Assembly: GCA_964464925.1 (NCBI GenBank)
Contig: CAYXLI010000029.1
Span: 1 to 64,000 of the forward strand
Length of the DNA stretch: 64,000 bases
Reading direction: 5' to 3'
Origin: CAYXLI01 sp964464925
GTDB lineage: Bacteria; Acidobacteriota; Terriglobia; Bryobacterales; Bryobacteraceae
Part shown: one piece after another, positions 8,891-17,840 of the stretch
Numbering within the stretch: the stretch's first letter is position 1
Layout: each line of letters starts with the position of its first letter
Notes under the pieces: model-generated
What the model was told of the DNA's origin: nothing
What the model saw: the letters and a program-made list of their open reading frames with translations, nothing else
Database searches by the model: none
Position numbers and translations under genes: made by a program

Positions 8891-10234
8891 TTGCTCGACG
8901 TATTCCTTTGCCACTCCTCCTCTGACCGAGCAGTCGCTCAAAGCATTGCCGCTTGCCTGGAAGTCGGGGCCGAAGCGCGTGTCATCCTTGACGAATGCAG
9001 CGCACCGGACGGCGACACGGTAGCGAATCGATGGGATGCCGGTGTGTCCGCGGGAGCAATTCTCCTGCTTCTCTCCGCCGATAGCGTGCCACCACAACCC
9101 ACGCGAAAAAATTGGGAGGAACTGCTGCATCACCTGGAACTCTCGGGCGAGCCCCAGGTCGGTTTTCTTCGCCTGGAAGAATGCCGTTATCCGCCGATGC
9201 TGGAACGCCGCCGGTTCTTCTCCTGGGGAGACGACCTACGCGGCACACTGCGCGCGATGCAGAGGTGGCTATTAACGCTGCATCCATCCCCAAGCGGGCG
9301 TCTGTTCGTGCCCGCGGAGCTGCCGAATTTTTCTGTGCGGCAGGAGGATCTCGAGCCACTGTGGGACGCCCTCGTGGATGGGAGCGGCTCGTTTCGAGTA
9401 GGCGATTCGCGTCTCGCTCAGGTCTTTGCACGCAATGCCAGGACACACTTCCGTGACGTGCTCTGGGTTGGATGCCATAGCCGGCATCCTATTTCGATTG
9501 TGGGTGAGCTGGGAGTCAGGCTCGGGCTGCCAATGGAATGCAACGCCGACGAAGCCGCGCGCAAAGTAGGCAGTGCATTGGACGAGCACCGTGTGCTCGT
9601 CGTGCTGGATGGCCTGGAGGGCAAACTGCGTGTGCCGAGAGAAGAGGAAGGGCGCTCGTCGGTGCTCTTGGTAAGCGGCGGGGAGCCGGGGCGCGCCGAA
9701 CCCGGCGTCAAGTCACGGCTGGCGACTGCTATCTCCGCTTGCAGCCACAATGATTTTCCGGTTGGATTCGCACTTCGGCTTGCTGACATCGGACGGGAAG
9801 AATTGGGGCCGCTGGTCGCGCAGGGTCTGGTTGAACCGCTCGATGAAGCAGGTGAGCGATTCCGAAGACTCTATGCGGGCAACCCCCAAATGAAGAGCTC
9901 GCATGCCGAGACAGTAAGCGCTATCTTCCGTGATCGTCACCCTTCGGTATGCAGTGGACTTGTTGCCGAATATGAAGCGGCGCTCGACTGGGCGCTCGCG
10001 TCCGACTGGGGCACGGCGGTCACCTTGGGAGAGCGTGGCGTGCGTTTCCTTAAAGGTGCATCGCGCTGGCCGGAAGCAGCACTTGTCTGTAAGAAGCTCA
10101 AGGAAGCGGCTGAGTGGCGCGGCGACTCGGATGCGCTCGATGAATTCGCATGGGAGCTGTCGTGGATCGAAGACGAACCCGGACAACTCCGCCGTGCGTG
10201 GACGGCACACGAGCAGCAATCGCTGTTCACGTAG
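8891..10234 (+). CDS. TIR-domain protein with degenerate NB-ARC-like region
   Basis: 447 residues from a TTG start 27 bp after the preceding gene; the TIR fold begins at residue 3 (DVFLCHSSSD), so no earlier start is needed. The TIR domain (about 1-130) has the expected LLLLSADSV strand and Trp75-Glu76-Glu77, where NAD-cleaving TIRs carry their catalytic Glu. Residues of about 150-260 read like an NB-ARC module (VLWVGCHSR, then Walker B-like VLVVLDGLE), but no GxxxxGK[ST] P-loop is present. The C-terminus is helical and TPR-like. Bacterial TIR-STAND proteins act in antiphage defence by depleting NAD. Here the gene converges on tssM with a 28-bp gap. A defence or effector role is inference. 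Confidence 0.75.
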   Translation: MLDVFLCHSSSDRAVAQSIAACLEVGAEARVILDECSAPDGDTVANRWDAGVSAGAILLLLSADSVPPQPTRKNWEELLHHLELSGEPQVGFLRLEECRYPPMLERRRFFSWGDDLRGTLRAMQRWLLTLHPSPSGRLFVPAELPNFSVRQEDLEPLWDALVDGSGSFRVGDSRLAQVFARNARTHFRDVLWVGCHSRHPISIVGELGVRLGLPMECNADEAARKVGSALDEHRVLVVLDGLEGKLRVPREEEGRSSVLLVSGGEPGRAEPGVKSRLATAISACSHNDFPVGFALRLADIGREELGPLVAQGLVEPLDEAGERFRRLYAGNPQMKSSHAETVSAIFRDRHPSVCSGLVAEYEAALDWALASDWGTAVTLGERGVRFLKGASRWPEAALVCKKLKEAAEWRGDSDALDEFAWELSWIEDEPGQLRRAWTAHEQQSLFT

Positions 10235-10262
10235 CGTTCGGCCGAGGGTTGTGCGGGCGCCT

Positions 10263-13200
10263 TTACTTAGCGATGTCCGCCACGCATCCCATCTGCGAGA
10301 AGAAGCCCTTGCGGAACACATTCGGCGCGGGCGTGGTGTCGATATCGAAGCCGCTCACGATCGGCTGGCCCCGTGAGCCGGTGACGGGGCGCGCGTTCGC
10401 ACCACCGCGGAGGCGCCACTCATACGTGCCACCGGATGCACGTTCGTTTGCCGCGTCGGCTTCCAAGACGAAACTGAATACGCCCCAGAGGCCGTCCCAT
10501 GTCGGATAGACATAGTCGGTACCGCCCTCCCTCAAGCTCAACTTCACGCCGCTCGCGGCTCCGGGCCAAGTGAAGGTTTTCGGAGATGTGCTTTGTCCTG
10601 TGAAGTCGGCCGTCTGCCCATCGATCGTGAGGCGCACGCTTTGGATATCCGGCGAGAAGATGGGCCGCATCGAGTAGCTGAGTTTGGGGTCCGTGCCGCT
10701 GGAGCCATACAGGGCCGTGGAGAAAGCCGCAGCGTTGTTGAAGAAGTTCAGGAAGCCGCGTGTGACGTTCATGCCGCCGGAGGGATCCGGCACGAATTCA
10801 TTGCCGCGCTTCGGTAACAATTTTTTCAGATTCTGTTCGTAGAAGACCCAGATAATGCCCAGCTGCGGACGGAATACGGCGTTCACGTCTTCGAGCGTCG
10901 CCTTCACCTGAGAGCGTGGATTGAAGGGATATTTACTGAAGAAGGGACGGAGTTGCGCGCAAAGATCTTTTCCCTTCGCGTTCAACTCCTGTGGCCCGAG
11001 CCGCAGTAACAGAGCGTCGGCATACGTGATCGGAGCCTCCAGCAGCCTGCGAACTGAATCGTGGACGTCGCCTTGCGGATCAATGCCGATGGTGAGCGCG
11101 ACCTGCCTCGTGATGGAGAGGGCAGTACGGGCTTTCTCGTGCGTGAGGTCGGCAAGGCGATCACTACCGTTGCCGCCCTGCTGTTTCAGGAGGTCTTCGA
11201 GAGAGAGCTCCAAGTCGGACAGGGACCGCATGTATTCGGCATTCTCCTTGCTGATGTACTGATCGGCGCAGGCCGGCGGGACCACACTGTGCAGAGGTTT
11301 GAAAGCTTTGACTGTGTCCCGATCATCTACGCCGGTGTTTTGAGAAGCCAGGCAGAACATCGACAGCAGGGGAGACTGGGGCCCGGACGTGCGGGTGAGT
11401 TTGGCCGCAGCCGCATTCAGGTTTTCATAGCGAACGACGCTGCCCTTGCGCATGTAGTCGCGCCATTGATTCGCGAAATCCGGATAGTACAGAGCTTTGA
11501 GCGCGGCGCTCAGTTTCGCCCGGTCCATTGTCGCGGCGACCTGCTCGCCGAGAACCCACTCTTCTCCTTTGAAATATCTGTCCGGATTGTTGATGGCATC
11601 CTGCATGAACGTCCAGCCATCGCGCGAATAGGCTCCACTGACATCGCGGTTGTTTACCACGACGTCGGCGGTGCCCGGGAATTTCTTATTGAAGTTGAGC
11701 GTTGGGAACCGGCGGTTCGCCTCTGCCAACATTGCCTTGTAGATAGGAACGGCACTGCCGGCCTGAGACAAATAAGCCCGCGCATGTTTTACAGCTCCGG
11801 CGTCGTTCTCCGGGCTGTATGGATTGGCGATGTACAGTTCCTTGCTGTAGAAATCGAACTGCTTGCGGGCAAGCTGCTGGCGCTCCGCATCCAGTGTCCG
11901 GCCGGCGAGCCAGCGGTTTATGAGCGTAGTGGGGAGGAACTGCTGGTCGGTCTTCTCATGGTGTGAAGTGGTCATGAGATAGGCCTTTAAAGTGTCATAC
12001 GCTGTGCCCGGGTTGTCGTCGGTACCTGGAACGGCGGGCAGGGCCACGAGACTGGCGTGCATGCGGTCCTGGGTGCCGGCGAAGAGCAACTGGCGGAACC
12101 GGTCGAAGTAGATCTTCCGCACGTCCGGATACAGGCCGGAGCCCGAATAGAGTCCCCACCGCATCCGGAACGGCGCGCCGTTGCGATCGTAATCGGCCAG
12201 GGTCTCCAGAGACTGGCGCAGAGTTTCCAGACGAGTCAACGAGTCAAGTGACGGCAGATTCGCCGACGCGCCATCGGCGGCGGAGATGCCCCGGGCCGCA
12301 TCGAGAACGGTCTGTTCTAAGTGGCGGTTACCGACATAGGACGTGATGAAAGCGATGCTGAGCAGCAGGCTCAGTATCGCAGCGGAAGCGAGAAGAGTGC
12401 GGCGAAGTGCGCTGGTCTTCGTGCTGGATGCGCTGGCCCCCAAAGCCGCGTGATCGGCAAGAACCACGTCATTAAAGACGTGATCGAGGAAGACCCACTG
12501 CGGCACGCGACGGCCGGCACTGGCAGAGCGCATGGGAGCGGCCGGATGCTCGGGTACCATCTCACCGAGCCGGAAAATACGCGTTGCGCCGCTTTCCCCC
12601 GAGAACGCCTTCTCCTGGCGCGCCGTCATCGGGGAGGGCGCTGCGTCGTTCACCACCACGGGGCGAACGCCGCAGAAATAGAAGCCGCGCAGGAAAGGGG
12701 CGGTGGTGAGCTGGCTGGGGCGACAGAGATCGACCAGGAACTGCACCAATGCATTGCGGAGCTTGCGGAACTCGCGCGGAAATTCGTAAGTGCCCGGCAG
12801 CCGGTTGGAATCATTCTCGCGCGAGAGGAAGTCGCGCCGCTTGTCGCAGAGGCCGAGGAAGAGACGGTCAAAGGACTCGTTCAGCGTCCGGGTCATCTCC
12901 TCGCTGTAGACGCCTGAGGTGATAGCTGCCGGGAGTGGCAGGGTTACGCCGACGACCTGACTGACCTCCTCCTGCCTGAGGTTCTGCACGTAATCGTGAA
13001 AGAACGGAACGCGGTCCAGTTTCGTGAAGAGCACGTAGACAGGAACGTTGATGCCGAGGACGCGCGAGATCTCGCCGAGGCGGCCTCGGAGTTGCCGGGC
13101 GATGGCAGAGCTTTGCTCCGTTGCACCTGCCTTGAGGAACGCTTCGCAATCGAGGCACACGACGGCAGCGCGCGGCGACTGTGCGGCCCTGCTGAATACG

Positions 13201-13739
13201 GAATGCAACCGGCCGGGCTGCATCTTGCGAATCACGCGAGCCCATGCAGAATCGTCACCGATCAGCTTCGCTCCCGTTTCCAGAAAGATGGCCTTGCCGG
13301 CGAACCATAGATTGGCGAGTTCCGTCGGGATGATGGCGTTATCGCGATACACTTGTCCGGCGAGCAGTTCCGGTTCGAGTCCGGAATACAACATCGACGT
13401 CGTCTTGGCAGAGCCTTGCGGGCCAACCAGGAAGACCACTGGCAAGCTGCTGTAGCGCGCACCGGCGCCGAGCTGGGAGGAAGCGAGCTTCGATTCCGCT
13501 TCGCGCAAGACCAGATCCAGATCATCGTCCGGCGCGCCGGCTATGACCTGGCCCGGAGTGGCGGCCTTTTTCCTCTTATTCAGGAGGATCACGCAAGCGG
13601 CCGCGGCGAGGGCACCTATCGCCGCGAGTCCACCGCGCAGCACCCACAGTGCCGAGCCTTGCAGGTGCAGAAGAGAGCCCAGCCACATAACAAAAGCGAG
13701 ATAGAGCGAGAATACCAAGCCAGTGATGAGATACATCAT
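10263..13739 (-). CDS. tssM: T6SS inner-membrane protein TssM (IcmF)
   Basis: 1,158 residues, normal for TssM. Two N-terminal membrane helices (about 4-24 and 36-53), a cytoplasmic GTPase-like domain with Walker A GPQGSAKTT at 106-114 and a TKLD motif at 239-242, a third helix at about 448-469, then a large periplasmic part with the C-terminal beta-domain. TssM spans the envelope and, with TssL (and usually TssJ), anchors the sheath machine. The ATG at 13739 follows a strong AAGGAGG nine bases away. It is last in tssK-tssL-tssM with 15-20 bp gaps. An intact P-loop suggests nucleotide binding. Confidence 0.96.
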   Translation of the reverse strand: MMYLITGLVFSLYLAFVMWLGSLLHLQGSALWVLRGGLAAIGALAAAACVILLNKRKKAATPGQVIAGAPDDDLDLVLREAESKLASSQLGAGARYSSLPVVFLVGPQGSAKTTSMLYSGLEPELLAGQVYRDNAIIPTELANLWFAGKAIFLETGAKLIGDDSAWARVIRKMQPGRLHSVFSRAAQSPRAAVVCLDCEAFLKAGATEQSSAIARQLRGRLGEISRVLGINVPVYVLFTKLDRVPFFHDYVQNLRQEEVSQVVGVTLPLPAAITSGVYSEEMTRTLNESFDRLFLGLCDKRRDFLSRENDSNRLPGTYEFPREFRKLRNALVQFLVDLCRPSQLTTAPFLRGFYFCGVRPVVVNDAAPSPMTARQEKAFSGESGATRIFRLGEMVPEHPAAPMRSASAGRRVPQWVFLDHVFNDVVLADHAALGASASSTKTSALRRTLLASAAILSLLLSIAFITSYVGNRHLEQTVLDAARGISAADGASANLPSLDSLTRLETLRQSLETLADYDRNGAPFRMRWGLYSGSGLYPDVRKIYFDRFRQLLFAGTQDRMHASLVALPAVPGTDDNPGTAYDTLKAYLMTTSHHEKTDQQFLPTTLINRWLAGRTLDAERQQLARKQFDFYSKELYIANPYSPENDAGAVKHARAYLSQAGSAVPIYKAMLAEANRRFPTLNFNKKFPGTADVVVNNRDVSGAYSRDGWTFMQDAINNPDRYFKGEEWVLGEQVAATMDRAKLSAALKALYYPDFANQWRDYMRKGSVVRYENLNAAAAKLTRTSGPQSPLLSMFCLASQNTGVDDRDTVKAFKPLHSVVPPACADQYISKENAEYMRSLSDLELSLEDLLKQQGGNGSDRLADLTHEKARTALSITRQVALTIGIDPQGDVHDSVRRLLEAPITYADALLLRLGPQELNAKGKDLCAQLRPFFSKYPFNPRSQVKATLEDVNAVFRPQLGIIWVFYEQNLKKLLPKRGNEFVPDPSGGMNVTRGFLNFFNNAAAFSTALYGSSGTDPKLSYSMRPIFSPDIQSVRLTIDGQTADFTGQSTSPKTFTWPGAASGVKLSLREGGTDYVYPTWDGLWGVFSFVLEADAANERASGGTYEWRLRGGANARPVTGSRGQPIVSGFDIDTTPAPNVFRKGFFSQMGCVADIAK

Positions 13740-13754
13740 GCGGATTGTCCTCCT

Positions 13755-14459
13755 TTACCTCGTGACGCCGGCGATGGAACGGAGTTCGGTAACTCCGCCC
13801 GACAGAGAGACCTTGAATGCAACGAAGAGCACGATCATCAGAACACAGCAGGCAATTGCCGCGTAGGTGAGCCGCTTCAGCCATGGGTCGGCTTGTGCGT
13901 GGACGATGGCTCCGGATGTGATGGCCCAACCGGGAGCAATCAACGGATTGTAGCCGCGGATGCGCTGGATTTTCGCCGCGACCGCTTCCCGGATTGCGCG
14001 AAGTTCGCCCTTGCCGCCGAAGCTGTACCGGCCGCCGTAGCCGAGCAACAGGCAGAGGTCATAAATCTCCAGGACATCGGCCAAGTCGTTTGAATCGGGC
14101 TGGGTGAGCATGCGCTGGATATTTTGAAAAAAGATTTCGCCGGCGACGTGGCCCCCGAAGAGTTCTTCCTGCAGAGGCTGCCGGGGCCAATCCGCAAACG
14201 CGGGATTCTGGGAGTTCAGAACGGATTCATCGAGGAGCGCGACCACGGCGAATACCGCGGCCCGGAAGTCCTCTCCGCTGTATCCTTGCGCGCGGCTTTG
14301 CTGATCGGCGAGCTTCAGCCCTTCCCGGATATTCGCGCGGAAGGACGCCGCATCGGACACGACCTGGCGGTTGGCCCGGAGCCGGACCGTGGCGGTCAAC
14401 AGTTCCTGAAAAATCGAGGCAAGGTTGGTGGTGCGTTTGGTTGCAGGTTGAGTTGTCAA
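13755..14459 (-). CDS. tssL: T6SS inner-membrane protein TssL (DotU)
   Basis: 234 residues from a TTG start at 14459, with AAGGA about ten bases upstream. The cytoplasmic helical DotU domain fills residues 10-185 (with the typical VALLDESVLN, EIYDLCLLLGYGGRY and a loop of GELRAIRE). One C-terminal membrane helix at about 188-212 is followed by only 20 residues. There is no OmpA-like peptidoglycan-binding extension, which some TssLs carry, so wall attachment must come from another protein. TssL contacts TssM and the TssK baseplate. It is transcribed between tssK and tssM. Confidence 0.96.
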   Translation of the reverse strand: MTTQPATKRTTNLASIFQELLTATVRLRANRQVVSDAASFRANIREGLKLADQQSRAQGYSGEDFRAAVFAVVALLDESVLNSQNPAFADWPRQPLQEELFGGHVAGEIFFQNIQRMLTQPDSNDLADVLEIYDLCLLLGYGGRYSFGGKGELRAIREAVAAKIQRIRGYNPLIAPGWAITSGAIVHAQADPWLKRLTYAAIACCVLMIVLFVAFKVSLSGGVTELRSIAGVTR

Positions 14460-14478
14460 AGGCAGGATCCTTGTCCCA

Positions 14479-15834
14479 CTAGGTTTCGAGTACCACTAGA
14501 AGTTCTATCTCCGGGGCCGGGAACTCGCCGGGCACGTACACCCCGACCTGGCGAGAATCCACGATGCTGTTCCAGCATGCGCCGGTTCGATCGACCTCGA
14601 AGTATTCAGTTTCCACGCGAGCAGCGACGGCGGCCGGCGGAACGGAAAGCTGGGAGAGCCCAAGGCCCTGGACGGCGCGCCGGACCAGTTCGTGAATGAA
14701 CTTGTGAGAGCAGATCTTCACAAGTTGGGGCGTCCTGGCGATCAGGTCGGCACGGCCGAGTCCGGCGCGAATTGCAAACACCCATTGAGAACGGCCCAGG
14801 CATCGCGAATCCGTGATCTCGCCGGCGTAGAAGTAGTCGTCCGTCCGCTTCAGCGGGATGGAGATGCAGTTGGTCGGGATGATCATCTCCAGGTGATCGC
14901 GAATGTGCTTGTCCAAAACGGCGAGACATTCATCGAGGTGGTCATGATCATAAAGCGGCAGCATACGGGGGTGTGAATTGATGCCGAATGTGCAGAGGGA
15001 ACCGCCAAGGCGAGCCATCTCGAGATAGAGCTGTTCGGGATGCCCGAAGCGAGAGAAAAAATGGTGCCGCAGTACGGCGAGGCTGGAATTGACGGTATGA
15101 AGAAACCAGAAACTTGCGATTTCGCGGCTGGAAAATGCAGCCCGGCTTCCCGCTCCTGAGGCGCTGGGTGCGGACAAGGAACTGCTCTTGTCCTCCATGA
15201 TCTCGATGAGGCGCTGGAGGATGGACAATATGCGATCACTGGCGCCGATCATCAGGCATGGCGGGATGAAATTCTGATCCAGGACAAACTTGCCGGAGCC
15301 GGAACGCAGGATGCGCGCTATGGGCAGGACGGTGAAGCCTTCGGCCGGCTCAATGTCGAGCAGGAGGCGGGCGTTCTTGCGGCCTAAGCGGATTCCGCGC
15401 TCGTCACGACCGGTGTTGTCGTCATGCAGCGGGCGCTCCTCGGCGATGTACCGGGTTGATCCGTCATCTTCGGTCTCATCGAGCGCACAATTCAGTCCAT
15501 CCGGCTTTACCGCGGGAACCGCCAGCAGGACGGTTACGTTGTCACGAGTGGGAGGGAAGATCCCGGCGATATTCCGCGCCGCGGGAAGGGTATCGCTCTC
15601 CGGCATGTTAAAGATAAGTCCGTCCGGGAGAATGCCTCGTGCGTGGATCAGATTGATGGTGCCGTTGGCGACGGCATCCAGATCCAACTGACTGCCAAGC
15701 AGCCCGTAGGGAGCCGGCCAGAGCGCCGACGTCGCGAACTGAATGGAGTCTTCGAAGTACTGGTTTTGCGCCTGGAAATGGTGTGGTCCAAGGTGCATTC
15801 CTTCCGACCACACAACTCGGGACAGAGTTCTCAT
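14479..15834 (-). CDS. tssK: T6SS baseplate protein TssK (copy 1)
   Basis: 451 residues. The N-terminal shell domain has the family opening (VVWSEGMHLGPHHFQAQNQY at 8-27), and the C-terminal part carries the domain that binds the TssL/TssM complex. TssK trimers join the TssFG wedges of the baseplate to the membrane complex. It is first in the tssK-tssL-tssM unit and divergent from the EFTRMF-repeat gene across about 107 bp. No strong Shine-Dalgarno sequence is visible. A second TssK, clearly different in sequence, lies at 17833-19179. Confidence 0.95.
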   Translation of the reverse strand: MRTLSRVVWSEGMHLGPHHFQAQNQYFEDSIQFATSALWPAPYGLLGSQLDLDAVANGTINLIHARGILPDGLIFNMPESDTLPAARNIAGIFPPTRDNVTVLLAVPAVKPDGLNCALDETEDDGSTRYIAEERPLHDDNTGRDERGIRLGRKNARLLLDIEPAEGFTVLPIARILRSGSGKFVLDQNFIPPCLMIGASDRILSILQRLIEIMEDKSSSLSAPSASGAGSRAAFSSREIASFWFLHTVNSSLAVLRHHFFSRFGHPEQLYLEMARLGGSLCTFGINSHPRMLPLYDHDHLDECLAVLDKHIRDHLEMIIPTNCISIPLKRTDDYFYAGEITDSRCLGRSQWVFAIRAGLGRADLIARTPQLVKICSHKFIHELVRRAVQGLGLSQLSVPPAAVAARVETEYFEVDRTGACWNSIVDSRQVGVYVPGEFPAPEIELLVVLET

Positions 15835-15941
15835 AAACGTTAACGGATGACGAAACGTTGCACCATTCTAGCTCCAAAGCGAGGCGGACTGGAGGGATTG
15901 CGTTGTAGGATGTAGTAACGGAGTTCACAGAGGTGTCCCTG
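15835..15941. promoter_or_regulatory. Divergent promoter region between tssK copy 1 and the EFTRMF-repeat gene
   Basis: Must hold both promoters. AAACGTT occurs twice (15835-15841 and 15853-15859), 18 bp apart start to start, and CGTTAACG at 15838-15845 is a perfect palindrome, so a dimeric regulator could bind just before tssK. A TAGAAT on the minus strand at about 15867-15872 is a possible -10 for tssK. An AGAGGTG before the ATG at 15942 is the ribosome binding site of the plus-strand gene. Confidence 0.35.
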
Positions 15942-17840
15942 ATGAGCCTGCAAGACAGATTCGAGTTGGGTGAGATTTTGCTCGACGGCCCTATTCGCTG
16001 TTACGCGGCGCGTGATGTGGCGTCGGGCAGCAACGTGCTGATTCACGTTGGGCTCGGGCTCCGTTCTGATTTCCTGCTGAATACCGCTCTGGCGCATCCA
16101 TTGAGCAAAGCGCTATTGGAGCAGGGGCAAGACGGGCAGACGCTCTACGTGGTGACGGAGAGGAAAGAGCCGGCGGGTGCTGTTGAACCATCCGTTGGAG
16201 ATCCGTTTCTGGAAAGGCGTGTCTGGCGCACGAACCCGCCGCCGGCGGATGCACGGGCAACCCCTCCGGCAGCACCTCCGGCACCCCCCCAACCAGATTC
16301 CGGTACGCGGGGGATGCAGGCACAGTTCTTCGAGACGTCCGCGATTCGGGAGCGCACGCACATCGGGAAGAAGCCGGATGCGATAGGAGACGCATCCCAG
16401 ATATTCGCGGCTCCTGCAAAGAAGGCTGGACTGGAAACGCCGGGTGAATTTACGCAGATGTTCAGCTCGCCTGCCGCGCATACGCCTGAGCCGCCGGACG
16501 ACCTGTGGAGCAGACCGACTCGCATTCTGCCGGCAATGCCAGTTGACGAGGCAAAGACGGGAGAGGAGGCTGATGCCGCCGCTCCCGGGAGCGTTCCTGC
16601 CGCGCAGCCGGGCGAGTTTACGCGTATGTTTCAGGCGGCGCCTGCCGCTGAGGGGCAGCCGCGTAGAGGGGATTCGGCGCCAGAGCCTGCTTCTGCAACG
16701 CCGGTAGTTGAGCCGGGTGAGTTTACGCGTATGTTTCAGGTGGCTCCGATCGCCGAAACGCACACGGATTCCGGGGCGCCGGCAACAATGCCGCAGCCCA
16801 TTCCCGATGCAAAGCCGGTAGTTGAGCCAGGCGAGTTTACACGTATGTTTCAGGCACCGGCTCCGATCGCTGAAAGGCACACCGATTCCGGGGCGCCGGC
16901 AACAATACCGCAGCCCATTCCCGATGCAACGCCGGTAGTTGAGCCGGGTGAGTTCACACGTATGTTTCAGGCACCGGCTCCGATCGCTGAAACGCACACG
17001 GATTCACGGACGCCGGCAACGACGCCGCAGCCCCTTGCCGATGCAAAGCCGGTAGTTGAGCCGGGTGAGTTCACGCGTATGTTTCAGGCACCGGCTCCGG
17101 ATTCGACTGACAAACCAGCTCCGGCAAAGCCGACTCCGATCAAGAAAGTAGAAACGGCACCTGCCGCGCAGCCTGAGCGTGTAGTAGAGCACGGCGAATT
17201 CACACGCATGTTCCAGGCTCCGCCTGCTAGCACTCCGCGGGCGGAACTTGGGGCAGGGCAGGCCACGGGAGCTTTCGAGACACCCGGAAGGCCGGCGGCG
17301 CGTGAGCAAGAGAAAGAGACGCGGCTCTTCCATGCACCCGCTCCGCAGCAAGCCGCACCGGGAGATTTCACTGCGTTCTTTCAGCGTCCTGCGGCTCCGC
17401 CTTCAGCGCCTGAGCCACTGCCGCCGCCTGTTCCGTTCGGGTCGCAACCAGTCACGCCAGACAAAGCTCCGAGTTCGTTCACACAGTTCTTTCAGAACCC
17501 GGCGGCTTATGGCACTCCGCAAGCGCCGCCACAGCAGCCACAGATGCAACAAGCTCAGCCGCCGACACCGGGCTACGCCGGGCCCGGCGGGTCCGTGGAA
17601 GCCACCGGTGTATTCCGTTCGCAGCAAGGGTCGATGCAGCGCTTCCCTGGAGAAGCGAGCGAGTATACGCGCATGTTCGAGAAGCCGACCGCGCCCGCGC
17701 CCTTCCAGCCTGAGCCGAAAGCGGTGCAGCCGGCACCGGCCGCTCCTCACAAAGACAACTCGAAGATCATCCTGGTGGTCATCTTGAGCGTGCTTCTGCT
17801 GATCGCTATCGGACTGGTGATCTTTTTCGCGCTCAGGTAA
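15942..17840 (+). CDS. Tail-anchored protein with EFTRMF-type repeats, T6SS-associated
   Basis: 632 residues from the ATG at 15942 (AGAGGTG six bases upstream; an in-frame GTG lies at 15933). Residues 5-70 resemble the first strands of a protein-kinase N-lobe (RFELGEILLDGPIRCYAARD..., then VLIHV where a kinase has VAIKV), with no Lys and no C-lobe, so at most a vestigial kinase domain. From about 165 to 580 the chain is Pro/Ala-rich and disordered with about ten EFTRMF-like motifs. One hydrophobic helix (about 607-630) ends at the last residue, so the protein should hang in the cytoplasm from the inner membrane. The gene ends 8 bp inside tssK copy 2 on the other strand. No function is known to me; a phospho-Thr scaffold is my inference. 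Confidence 0.85.
   Translation: MSLQDRFELGEILLDGPIRCYAARDVASGSNVLIHVGLGLRSDFLLNTALAHPLSKALLEQGQDGQTLYVVTERKEPAGAVEPSVGDPFLERRVWRTNPPPADARATPPAAPPAPPQPDSGTRGMQAQFFETSAIRERTHIGKKPDAIGDASQIFAAPAKKAGLETPGEFTQMFSSPAAHTPEPPDDLWSRPTRILPAMPVDEAKTGEEADAAAPGSVPAAQPGEFTRMFQAAPAAEGQPRRGDSAPEPASATPVVEPGEFTRMFQVAPIAETHTDSGAPATMPQPIPDAKPVVEPGEFTRMFQAPAPIAERHTDSGAPATIPQPIPDATPVVEPGEFTRMFQAPAPIAETHTDSRTPATTPQPLADAKPVVEPGEFTRMFQAPAPDSTDKPAPAKPTPIKKVETAPAAQPERVVEHGEFTRMFQAPPASTPRAELGAGQATGAFETPGRPAAREQEKETRLFHAPAPQQAAPGDFTAFFQRPAAPPSAPEPLPPPVPFGSQPVTPDKAPSSFTQFFQNPAAYGTPQAPPQQPQMQQAQPPTPGYAGPGGSVEATGVFRSQQGSMQRFPGEASEYTRMFEKPTAPAPFQPEPKAVQPAPAAPHKDNSKIILVVILSVLLLIAIGLVIFFALR
16446..17678 (+). repeat. In-gene tandem repeats encoding EFTRMF-like motifs
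   Basis: Motif starts: 16446 (EFTQMF), 16614, 16719, 16833, 16950, 17067 and 17196 (EFTRMF), 17316 (ETRLF), 17364 (DFTAFF), 17475 (SFTQFF), 17661 (EYTRMF). The copies at 16833, 16950 and 17067 are exactly 117 bp (39 codons) apart and nearly identical in DNA, including the flanking VVEPG and QAPAPIAE segments, so the array grew by recent duplication. The Thr and the aromatic three residues after it are almost invariant. Confidence 0.9.

Noticed and set aside
16446..17678. Regular DNA repeats that could be taken for a CRISPR array or minisatellite
   Set aside because: They are in frame throughout, encode a conserved motif and lack unique spacers of fixed length.
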